Shown here: in pieces, positions 9,740 to 20,561 of the stretch
Position numbering within the stretch: the first letter of the stretch is position 1
How the letters are laid out: every line of letters starts with the position of its first letter
DNA from: Phytoseiulus persimilis
Lineage: Eukaryota; Arthropoda; Arachnida; Mesostigmata; Phytoseiidae
NCBI GenBank assembly: GCA_037576195.1
Contig: CM075102.1
Span: 4,340,001-4,404,000 of the forward strand
DNA: 64,000 bases
Reading direction: 5' to 3'
The notes under the pieces: generated by a model
Told to the model about the DNA's origin: nothing
What the model saw: only the letters and a program-made list of their open reading frames with translations
Database searches by the model: none
Position numbers and translations under genes: made by a program

Positions 9740-12700
9740 CGGACTAGGTCAGCTCAATAGGAATCCATTTTGAAGCCACCCTACTCCTGTGGATGAATAT
9801 CTCTGTGAATTCGTTGTCTGAAGTAGTATCTGCAGAGCTCTATTACTTGAACTCTTGGATCTTAATTTCCTGAAAAATGTCACTTCCGGAGCGACCCGAG
9901 AGAAGTCTGTCATCTGGGAAACCTTCTTCGCTTCGTTTGGAGTGGCCGCAATGAGCGCCTAGAGTGACATACGTCAAATACAAAGGAGAACAGCCTAAGT
10001 ATATTCGTGGCTCGTAGTTTTCCGGATCAGTCGTACGACTTCCCTGCGCAATTCCACCATGAATGCATTCGGGAATTTTTCGACTACTCTTCAATATGTT
10101 TCTTTCGATGATTCTCTGGACAAACAGAAGTGGGAGTCGTAATGGGAGAAGAATCGCTGGCTGCAGCAGAGATAAGCGCGGTTGGTCTACCGTGATGTGG
10201 AGGCATTCCTCGCGTGTGCGGAGGCCTTTGGAACGATACATCATGCTGCGATGGGATAACGAGAAGCGAGCACGCTGCGGGAATGGCGGTAACTGCCTGA
10301 GATCGGCTCGACAGTATTTGAAGTGAAATGCGCCTTCTGTAGTTCGCGTATCCTCCGAGGCAATGAATCTCGAGCTGTCGGATTCCGCAACCTTCTCCCA
10401 GTTGCGCACCCAAAACTCGTCGATCAGACTCGGAAAGGTGGATTGTACTTTACTCCCATGGATAAGAGTATCTCGCTAAGATTCAGTTTTATCAGAAACA
10501 TCCTAACAGGTTCAAAAACTCTGCTGTTCGCATCATGAAAAGCTCGCGACGATGATGATCATCATAATCATCATCATGATGTCCCTTGAGGGGCCAGTCT
10601 GCACCTGCTTCGTCATTTAAAGACGAGATTTGTCCGCCGTTGGAGCTGTACAATTTCGGTCTTGATGAGCGTAAAGGACTCCCGTGTTTCTTGAAACCTT
10701 TCAAATTCACGGTTAGGTCTTGTATTCGTTTTCTGTGCTTCTGGGGAACATGCAAAATTGGCATGAATACCAATTGGTAACTGTTTCATTTGGTTGCGAG
10801 TCGGTGCGAAACAGCGAGTTCTTTGAGAAGTAGGCGATTGTTATGAGCTACTTGGGACACAGTAGTCGTTCCATAGTTGGATTATTGGGCTCGAGAGTAT
10901 TTCCGGTAATACTGACTGAAATTCGTTGATTCGGGAGGGAAATTCGCGTGCGAGGGCAGACAGGACCTGTTGGCTGCGAATATCTGCTCAACTCCAAATC
11001 CCGAGGCAAGATGTCATGAGTTGTAGAATGGGACAGGACATGCGAGGAACAAACAATTAGAGATCACGGGCTTGCGAAGCAAAATGTCCACGGTGAGAGA
11101 TCGGGATTCAAACGAAGAGGTTAATGATTATGTGTACGGGGAAGCTTCTCGCTCGACCCCGTGACCGTGAAGAGTCGCGGAGAGTAACTCAACGAATGTG
11201 GAGTCGTCGTGAGTCCAATGCAGGGCTCTCCGAGAAGCTTTGAACATTTCGAGATGTCACCAGGTGCGCGCAAGGGAGGATCTCGCATCGAAGGAAAACT
11301 GGTTTTGGTCCCTGGGATCACGTATTTTTCATGTAGCTGAGAATGCCGCGACAGATACCTGAATCTTCAAGACGAGTTAAGAGGCAAGCTCATCCGTCAC
11401 TGGGTACGCATTGAGAGATTGGGCCAGGTGAAGGAATCTAGAACTTCAATGAAAGATCACATGCACTCAGAGAGCGCCGTTGATATCTTTCGCTTACTCC
11501 GAACGAACTCGTATCGGTTGCGCCACTCCTTTCGTGAATTTCGTGAAAAGAGGACCAACCACACATTGAGCAGGCCTCATGGTTATAGTTATCGCCCAAG
11601 CCGTCAAATTCATCGGAAGTGGATCCGTTGACTGAGCGCTTGATTTCATCTCGTGTTCTTTTCATACAAATCCGCCGCTTACGCTACGGAGGCTCTGATT
11701 GAATCGTTGGTCAAATCATGGAATACCCGGTTGATGTCAACGCAATGGTCACGAGTAAACGAGATTCTAGGGTGAGGATCATGACTCCAATGTGAATTTG
11801 GAGGGAAATTTAAATCGATAATCGTCTCATCTCAGCGGGTTCAGCAAGAAGTCGACCATCGTCGCTTTGCTGCAGTTCTCAGCTGAGCCGCCCATTCTCC
11901 TCCACATATTTCACAGTTCCTCGTGAGGGAATAACACCTAAAAATGACTTCCACACGGCTACGAACAATATTCAGGGTCCGAGACGCGATAGAAATCAGG
12001 CATCGATGCATCGATACGAGACCTGTATCGAGCCCTTCGCTCAACGGAAAATTTAACTCGTGATATTATTGAAGATCTCGACGATCGGCATGGTTGTTTT
12101 ACCAGTGCCCTGGTTGTTATCCAGCGCCTTAGAATGTGGACATTCGTGACCGCTGACCACTCTCAACTGCGGAGTTCAGCGATGGGGGTCGTCGAGACTC
12201 CACGGGCGTTGGAGCGACCATGAATGATTACGAAACATCACGCAGCCGAACAAATCTTTTCGTAGTGTACTGAGCGTTTTCCGAAAGATTTCGGTCAATA
12301 TCTTGAGACGTCACGGGGAGTCTTCTTCGAAATAGTAGGGAGAAGACCATGATCGAATCCCCGAGTGAATTACCGGGTTTTCATATTGCTCATGGTCAGT
12401 TTTTCTCGGGGGGATGCTTCAATCGTAATCTGCGGGTGCACCTCTGCAGGTTTCCACCTCGGGGACTAGATGGTGGATATTAAGCCACGGCCCACAGCAG
12501 TTCGTCCCCAACGCCTCCCTCGGGGAGCCGCATGAAGGTTGTCCTTGAAAAGCCAGGAACGCTCCTGAACCATGTTACCTGCTTTCGGATAATGGAGGAG
12601 CCGCCATCTTCCTGTGCTTCAGTAGCTCCGTGTGCACCGGAACTTCAACGTTTCGCCCCAGCTGAACGCGGTCAGTTGCCTCATGGTTAGGCGATCAAAA

Positions 12701-13127
12701 ACTTGATCCGTCATTTGACCCGACTGAGTGGAAAGGGGGTCAACTGAATTAATTGTACAAGGGTGACTTCATCTTTCGACTCAGTGATTCCCTTCTGCCT
12801 GATGGGAGGAGTTGAATTTTCGCATTGGAGTCGCGGAGTCTTTGCCGTGACTTGTTCATGTGGAAGAGGGAAAGGAGCTTCCGGCAGGAACCAATGGTCG
12901 GAACCACCTTGGGAACAAGAACGTCATCCTGCAGGCACGTCGCGGAGCCGCTCAATCACTGGAATCCAGAGTTTATTCCACAAATGTTCGACCATCCCTG
13001 CGAATTCCGTTCGCTTCATCATCGCTGACTGATCTTTGGTAACCCCTGGGCACCCGGATCAGCACGGACTTCCAAGGCCACGAGCGCAGGAAAATATTTT
13101 TCTGAGCCAGCGCATGCCCAGTTTTGC
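9740..13127. other. No gene that I can recognise
   Basis: The longest frame is a 188-codon minus-strand one (9843-10409) with no motif, overlapped by other frames. A small near-palindromic simple repeat of gat/atc triplets lies at about 10551-10581. The rest shows only short frames. Confidence 0.35.
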
Positions 13128-13133
13128 TTTATT
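13128..13133 (-). promoter_or_regulatory. Poly(A) signal of the FN3 gene
   Basis: AATAAA on the minus strand, about 40 bases beyond the TGA that ends the last exon (13171). This supports the end of the fibronectin type III gene model. Confidence 0.6.
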
Positions 13134-13170
13134 GAGCTCACTCGATGGTTATCTCCGAAACGCGAACAGA

Positions 13171-16100
13171 TCAAGGCTGACTTGACGAAAACGCTCCAGG
13201 TAGATTCACTGCGAGCTCGGAACTAGTTCCGTTGTAAATGTGGCCTTCGTATGCCACGAACGGGGTAACGAACGCGGTGAATCCCTCTCCTAGAATATCG
13301 GCCTCCTCAACCTGAAACAGAGGGGACGATGAAGGCACCGAACAAGATCCAGAAATTCTGAGATTCGAGAACGGTGACGTCGCAACGGAATGCACGTACA
13401 TGGTACTGTCGATCCAGGGGTCCAGCTAAGATATCGCTGCACATGTCGGTGGCGTTGCTCCGCAAGGGACAAATGGAGATAGAGAATCCACTTGGGATCG
13501 ACGACTTGTATTCCCAACTCAGCAACGTGTTTGCCTGGGTCCACCACAGTCCGGTGAGGGGACTCGGGTTCTGCTTGAGGACTGGCAGCGTCAGGTTCTT
13601 CGGCTCGAGAGAGTCGAAAACGCCGTAACAAGGAGTCACGGAGACTTCATAAGAGATCCAAGGTTCTCGAGCGAGATCGATTGTCGAGTTTGTTGAAACA
13701 GTGGACTCGCAGGTGCCGTTAAAGCCCAACAGACTGGCGAGCGCGACGTCGTTCCATATTGGTACGGGTTTGCCACAGACGGCAATATGATACGCGACGA
13801 CCGTAGGAGCGGCAGAGGGATCGTTGTGGGCGACGACGAGACGAACCTGATATGAATTATCCAGATCAAGTTTTTCGTTTTGGCTTCAGGAGAACGTGGC
13901 CGGACCGACGGAAGCAAAACGGTTGATCATCCGCTATCAGGGCAGACGTGGATGCATTCAAGAACCCAAATATTATTGACACGCGAGAAGAATATCTTAC
14001 GGTACATCATTCACAATGTGATACGGCAGTTTTATTCGCTTCTTATCCGATTTCTGGGTTTCGGTAAAATGGGAGCGAAAGTGTATCGATACATCGGATA
14101 ATACGCAACATAAGTCGGAGCTCCGGACAATCATGCAATCGAAATCTCCGCTCTCACCGTTGATGAGTTGCCGATCTCTGTATATTTCAGGGTCACATTC
14201 TCGGAAGATTCCAGCTTTGGGACAATGATTGATGTCATCGTTGTTGGGCTGAAGTAAGCTCGGTCGTCGCGCATCTGGACAGCCTGCACCGTGACGTAAT
14301 AAGCCGAGTTTTCTTTCAACGCTTTCAAACTGATCGAGCGGTTTGTTCCGGGTACGTTCTCACTGGCACAGTCATTTTCCGTACAGTAGGTAACGAGGAA
14401 GTAATTCGGGGCGCTGGCAGGGCTACTGTAATTCCACGACAGCACTGAAAACCGGAGGGAAATTAAGATCTAATCAAGTGTTACGCTTGGAACACGTTTT
14501 TCCGATATGTCCAGAATGAACTCCTACAAACCCGGTCCCTTGGCTTCAATCTGCGTGACGGGGTCAACTGGGCCGACCAATCCAGGGAACTCGATGGAAC
14601 GGATCGTTGTGAACTTCTCCCTGTGATCGTAGTGTCTGCATCTGTTCCGATGAAAGTATAAGATATTTACCGAGAAAACTTGATTCGAACAAAATGCCAC
14701 ATGCAACCAGCCCGAATATCAGTATTTTCATTGCTCGTTACACGCGGCATCCAAGGTGGCGTCGAATGGATATTCCATGTCAACAGCCAAACAGTAAAAA
14801 GGAAAACAGACACAGCCTACAGGATACGAGACAGTTACGCGCCATCGAGCGGATTCGTAACGATGAGTGCTCGGCTCGCTGGAGGTAGAAAGTCAGAGAA
14901 ACGAATTCCATGGGTACATCTTACCGGAGCGCGAAGCGGTGTTCCAAGGTGATGGGTGTCCAGGATTTGAATGCGCTCAATTCTGAGCGTTTTCGGAAAA
15001 ACTCTTCTCGAGGGATTTCTGTCCAGGATTCAGCGCAAGAGCCAGTTCGTTCACAGAGCCTGTACTGAAACTAGAAACGGCTCACGGTTTCATCCATGAC
15101 TCTGCAACCGGAAATTCCTGGTCGCTGCATTGCACAGCAACCTAGTGCAGGAACTCGGGATGGTGAAGCTTTCTGCTATCGAAGGAAAAAAATTGAGACA
15201 GACCAAGCAATTACCTTGACATGTTGAAACAGATCGCTGTCACGTTGTGCTTCAGAAAACGTGAAGACCACCGTCTCTTTCCCGTTGATTTGCTCCAGCC
15301 GATGTGCCATTGAGGTTCCGAATCTTCCACTATCGTACGTAGACTCGCACTGCAAAGAGTCTTCGGTCGTCGTATCGGTCCGCATTGGCTTGAGAGCCGT
15401 CACTCTTGATGCGACCTTGGACCTCTCATCTATCGAATACCATGTTTCTAGAACACAATCAACGCTCCTCAAATGAGAGACACTGGCCAGTGCCACGGAA
15501 TCGGTGCCTCCTCCGAATCGTGCATCAAAATGCGGTTTTGGGCCCTCGGCACATTGGAGTCTGTGCGCAACTGGGCTTGGAGAGTGCGGATTTTTCCAGG
15601 ATAACTTTAGTTCTGAGTCGAATTCCCAGCTCAGCTGCACTTTTGGCAAATTCACCGGCAAGGTTTTGACTCGAGCAGTTGACACCGATGAAATCGAACT
15701 CCCTGATGGCGGGAAATAGAACGCAGTTACTCTGACTTGGTAGTTAGTTTCCGGTTCGAGGTTCTCTATGTTAACGATCGAATGATTGCTGAAATCCGGT
15801 ATCACCCTCTCGTGAATCAAGGTGTTATTCTCGAGAATTCGCGCCACGAAGCCATCGGCGTTCTGGGAGTTCCACTCGATCTGAATTGAGGAGTTCGTCA
15901 GAACCCGGACTGCCAGGTTCTCGACTGGAAGTGGCGCCGATTGGGAGAAACTGCGTCCTGATACCTCCGAGCTGTACATGTCGGAAGGAAGTCTCTTCAC
16001 GGTGAATCGGTAGACTGTCCTAGGCGGCACATTTGAGATCTTGAGAGATGTAACCGCGGCCTTCAGCTGGTGTGGGATCATTCGAGAACCGGAAATGTCC

Positions 16101-16309
16101 TGGAGGTACAGCCGAGCGTCGTAGCCATCACAGATCACGCATTTCACCCAGCTGAAGACGAAGTCACTCCCTGAGGGATGAACGGTCTCGTTCGCTCTCA
16201 GAAGCCGCACAGATTCTGTAATATGCAGGTTCCTGTTGGCTGCCAACGCACTGAAGCTGTTCACAAACGGGATCAAGAGAACAACGATGAAGAGTCTGCG
16301 CGGCAACAT
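13171..16309 (-). CDS. Fibronectin type III repeat protein, six exons
   Basis: A receptor-like or secreted protein on the minus strand. Exon 1 (16309-15215) starts at an ATG followed by a signal peptide (LFIVVLLIPFVNSFSALA). It then encodes three fibronectin type III (FN3) domains, the second being classical (ENLEPETNYQVRVTAFYF). Further exons follow with matching phases: 15070-14925, 14620-14532, 14444-14158 (a fourth FN3 domain, LSWNYSSPASAPNYFLVTY), 13933 to about 13370, and about 13310-13171. Introns are about 60-300 bp with GT/AG ends, though the last donor is weak. In exon 5 codon 16 is TGA (13886-13888) where an FN3 core tryptophan would be expected (TFS-stop-SQNEKLDLD). No transmembrane or kinase part is seen. 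FN3 proteins act in adhesion or ligand binding. The extracellular-only form suggests a secreted protein or a decaying receptor gene. Confidence 0.7.
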
Positions 16310-17186
16310 CTTTGTCCGACGGAGAAACCTCGGCCACTGAAACAAGACACGCGCCCGAAAGCTGTTGGCTGCTTGTGGAAGCTGATCTTATCTCGTTTGG
16401 GGACGAATCGCTCTTCCCACAATCAAACTCGACGAGAGCGGCTCCTGGAGGCTCCAGAGAGGGCTTGTGTCTCATCGGGGTCTACCAGAGTAACTTGTCG
16501 TTTCGAAAGCACTGAAGGAGCTCCTGGCGTCCGGAGAGAAGCGCACGGCTCATGCGACCAAGAGGGCAATGTTGGGCAAGCTCATAATCATGATTATGAT
16601 TGGAATCACAATCAAAATCACAGAATCGCCAAAATCACAATCACTGATATGATTACAGTAGAACCTCGATTATATCAACCTCCATTATATCAACCGTCGA
16701 TTTGATGAGTTTTGGACTGTAATAACCTCGATCGTATCCGCCTGAAGCTCAACCTCAATGAGATTCAGCCCTCCGAAAGTCGCCTTTCCTGAATAAGTCA
16801 GCTCCCGTGATGCTTTGAAATGGTCTTGACGAAAGTTCAAGCCGGCTACACTGCGGATGCGCGGATGATACACCACTCGGGGGACTTCTCGGGATCTTGA
16901 CTCAATTCCGACATGCCGTCACATTCCATCGTCACACGCGATGCAGATCGTGAGCTATGCAAGTTACGTGGATCATTTGGGGGAACAGGACCTTGAGGCT
17001 GCGGCCCGCTTTTGTCATTTAGCTTGTGGCGTCTGTAATAAACGCGAGGACGCACTCGAAGTGGATGTCGTCATCCCACAAGAACTCCAATTATTTCACA
17101 ACGTGCGTGATGGTTGTGGCATTCGAAGAATCCTCAGCGTCACACATCAGGAGTTGGCTTTCGAAGGCCCATCACAACATTAGATC
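16310..17186. other. Spacer with small repeats
   Basis: An AATCA-rich stretch (about 16575-16660) matches 25081-25165 in inverted orientation. At 16667 begins cagtagaacctcgattat, the start expected of a pogo/Tigger-type terminal repeat, but no matching right end is found. No host gene is visible. Confidence 0.4.
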
Positions 17187-18517
17187 GTGGCCAACTTGAT
17201 GATTCCGTTCTGCCAGCTCGTGACTGGGGGGAAACTCAGCAGGATTATTCGGGGGTTGGTGCCGAAGCACCGTAACCTGTGGTCTGGGAACGTCCCGCGT
17301 GTCGTCCCTGACCGAATTCCTTCAGCGGACTGTTTTCCTTCCCCTCCTTTGCTTCCGCCTCGACCTCGAATCAAAAACACTCATGTCCGGAAGTTTCTCT
17401 CGAACCATTGCGGATCACACATACGAAGAGTGTCCAGCACACTCGGACCTTCGCTCCCACCTGGTTTCCTCGCTTGCCATTCCACTTCCTCTCACCTCCA
17501 GCGCGATTGCCGCCTAACTCTGCGCTGCTCGTTGTGCATGGAGGGCCATTCCGAAGTTCACTTCAGCGATAGCCTCTGTGTTCGTCGCCCCACTGCAGCA
17601 ACTCCCCGCAGCCCCTCATGATGAAAGCTGGCCTCAAGACGCCCGGAGTGACTCGCGTCCACGCCAGTTCCGGCCGCCCACATGCCTTCTGTTCCTTGAG
17701 AAGGTGTTTCAGTCTGTTTCATGGAGCTTCTCTCCATCGGGTCTGGCACTCATGGGTCACCTTCCCAGGGTAACTGCGTAAACGAATGGTACCTCCCTCG
17801 GAGCCTCCCACCAGAAAAAGATGAGTTCATAGAAGGAGAAGTGGGGTGGGCTACATATGAGAGCAGAGCAGCCAAAAGTGAAATACTATGCTTTACCATG
17901 CTAGGACAAATGTTCAGTCACAGAATGCCAAGACTACTCCAGATGCGATGGGGATTTGCAACACCTATAGTTCGGCATACAGAAGACTGCTTCATGTCAA
18001 AATGCTGCTTGAGTGCGGAGCTCGGGCGTCTCCCAACACAGCAAGAGGCGGCTCCAACTGGAAGCCTCCCTTGAAGAAATGGGAGAACAAATCAAGGCAT
18101 TCAATGACAGAGGACGGGGAGAAGGAACAGATAGTGAGTTCAGTCGGCGAATACCGGCAGCGCAGTAAACAGAGGGGCACGATCGATCATATGTACGACA
18201 ACTCTCCGGGACGCACGCTCCCAGCGAGTGCACGAGCGGTCTTCCTCAACACTACCGGTATCTCTGTCGGGGTAAGTTTCAAAAGAGGCGGGAGTAAATG
18301 TGCCTTTTGTGGACACTACACAGAAACACTGGAGCATGAAATGACGGAGTGCAAGGGAGAGCAGGGGAACGAGCCAGACATCCGAGAAAGACTAGACCCA
18401 TACCCAGACTCAACAAAAGAGATCATTGAGCAAAGCAATCGAAGTCTCGGGAGATGGGAGAGAGCGGCGGAACAAGACACAGCACGCGCTCGCAGGATCG
18501 ACGAACAACTTACATAA
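17187..18517 (+). pseudogene. LINE remnant with zinc knuckle and 3' end
   Basis: Two decayed pieces of non-LTR retrotransposon on the plus strand. The first (17187-17621) has spaced Cys/His residues (HLQRDCRLTLRCSLCMEGH), like the CCHC knuckles of LINE ORF1. The second (about 17721-18517) has the C-terminal CAFCGHYTETLEHEMTEC motif typical of the end of LINE ORF2. The reverse transcriptase core between them is missing. It is a fossil; the foldback element at 18.8 kb lies just downstream. Confidence 0.5.
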
Positions 18518-18778
18518 CCCGCAGAGGGGACTCGCCCACGCGGATGGGGTTTCCAACATACAAAGAATTGTTTATGGATAAGGAACGGTTAATAAATGAT
18601 TGGTGTGCTTGGAAATTTAGCCATGAAATTTCAGCTGCAGATGCCTTTGAGCGCGTGAACACTGTCCAGTCGGGTCAAGCGGAATGTTCCTACCTTCGAT
18701 GCTGCGTTGAAGAACCGGACCGCGAATGCGGTTGGCGGCACTCTCTTCCGGGGCGTCCCGACAGCAGTGTAACGCGGA

Positions 18779-19624
18779 AACTATTGGGTGCGTGCAAAAG
18801 TTCTGAGCGCTAAACTTTGACAGCCCATAACTCCGCTCCCAGAAGTCGCAGACAGATAACATAATACTCTGAATACGCGGAATTTAGTCAGCTTTCAGAT
18901 GCTGTCGATTTCTGATTGAACAAACGACCTGCCCACACTGACGGTTTTACTGAAAGGGTCGGAAATCGAAAGATCGCGATTTTTCGATCCCGGCGAAACT
19001 AAGATTATGACCCCCCTGTTTTCTCCTCGGAATCACAAAGTTCGGCAAAAATCTAGCTGTTTCACAGAAAAAAGAGCGATTCGGCCGCGGCCAAGCGGAG
19101 ATATCGGCTTCGTAAGTTTCGATTTTCAGCCCTCTCGATGCTGAATGAATAGGAAAAAATGGGCTTTCTCCAAAAATGCTCCATCTCCCCCGAAAGATAT
19201 AGCACATGCTATAACCGGGTTCAAAGCTTCAAAAACATGTCATATTATCCAATTTCAGGCTTTCCAAGAGTTTCCAGGGAAAATCGTGCCGCTGGCGGCG
19301 AACCCAGAAATTGGATCAGATGACATATTTCGAAGCTTTGAGCCCAGCTATGAGATGTGCTGTGCAGCATCTCAAATTGGCTCGTCTTTCGGGGGAGATG
19401 GAGGATTTTTGGCGATTTTTCGATTTCTGACTCTTTCAGTAAAACCGTCAGTGTGAGCAGGCCGTTTGTTGAATCAGAACGCGGTCTGAAACCGCGGACA
19501 GCATCTGAAAGCTGACTGAATTCCACGTATTTTGAGTATGTTGTGATCTGTCTGCGACTTTTGAGAGCGGAGTTATGGGCTGTCAAAGTTTAGCGCTCAG
19601 AACTTTTGCACGCACCCTATAGTT
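18779..19624. mobile_element. Long foldback (inverted-repeat) element
   Basis: Both ends carry the same word in inverted orientation (actatNgggtgcgtgc), continuing into arms of about 190 bp: 18786-18975 against 19425-19617 (aaagttctgagcgc, gacagcccataactccgct and tactgaaag are shared). A second nested arm pair, about 19160-19258 against 19312-19413, carries ccatctcccccgaaaga and caaagcttc and surrounds a loop of about 50 bp. No coding frame is present. This is the architecture of a non-autonomous foldback or MITE-like DNA transposon. I cannot name its superfamily because a clean target duplication is not evident. Confidence 0.8.
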
Positions 19625-19931
19625 ATCAAATGGAGGCGAAGCGAAGTGCACGTGACAACGTTCGCAGTGGCATACTCACTGTGTGGATCAACACATTGTA
19701 TAGGATCATGAATGGTTTTCCTTGAGGAAGAATGAGGTCGGAGAATGCGATGTTCAGTCTGTTCGAGATCTCGTCTCCAAATCTCGAGGCTCCGCGAGAG
19801 CTATCTGCGAATTCCAAAGACACTCGAATGCCACCAGCCGATATCACGGCAGAAGCAGCTCACTCAATCAGCTTCAGTGGGGAATTTCTTCTTGGGGATC
19901 GCGATACGAGAGCGCCCTCCATGTGAACCAC

Positions 19932-20020
19932 AGTTGGGCAGGTTCGAATCACTTGATTCGGATCAAAAATGATTCGAATCAGAAGTGTATTGATTCAGAG
20001 TGATTCGCACCTGCCCAACT
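19932..20020. repeat. 89-bp palindromic element
   Basis: Terminal arms agttgggcaggt/cgaatcact face each other around an inner part also made of gattcg/cgaatc words. The whole can fold into one hairpin. It is probably a tiny MITE. Confidence 0.65.
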
Positions 20021-20561
20021 CTCTGATGGGGACATCTCAGAGGTCTGGTTGCGGGTTCTCTCCATGGCTCCTGTTTCCATCAGGCTTCAGCGCTTCTCGG
20101 ATACTCGTTCGCTCCTCTCTCTCTTCCCTTGTTCAGGCATTCTGAAGGCGAATGCAAGTCGCCATTCATCCGAAGAAGACAAGACGACGGTGACACCGGG
20201 AGGACCAGACCTCGAGGGAGTTTCCCTGAACGCCGATTGCGCGTTGCGGCCTCTTCTTGCTACAATTTGTTTTGCTCTCCTGACGCTTTCACTTCTTTCT
20301 ACCATCGGTCTGGTCATTCGGGATTCGCTTGCGGTTGAGCTCTCTTCACCAACAACACAAGAATCAACGTCCAATGTGACGTTGCTCAACTTATCAGCGA
20401 AAGGATATTGAAGTGCATCCCATGCATTGTGATTGGTAACTGATACGGCGCAGCATACCCGCATTCCTGACCGCCGATTCCTGGGGTACTACAGTATAGT
20501 GGCCGGTCGGATCTCAAGGACCCCTCACGGAGGCTTCGTCTCTCCGTGATCTGGGTTAACC
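20021..20561. other. No recognisable gene
   Basis: A 120-codon plus frame (20049-20411) ends in a hydrophobic stretch and shows no family motif. Overlapping minus-strand frames of equal length make it unreliable. Confidence 0.35.

Noticed and set aside
9843-10409. 188-codon minus-strand frame
   Set aside because: No motif, basic low-information composition and several competing frames. Not enough to call a gene.
16667-16740. Complete pogo/Tigger element
   Set aside because: The left-end word is good, but no matching right terminus or transposase is found within the spacer.
19944-19952. tRNA-like ggttcgaatc box
   Set aside because: It lies in a palindromic element; no acceptor stem or anticodon arm can be formed around it.
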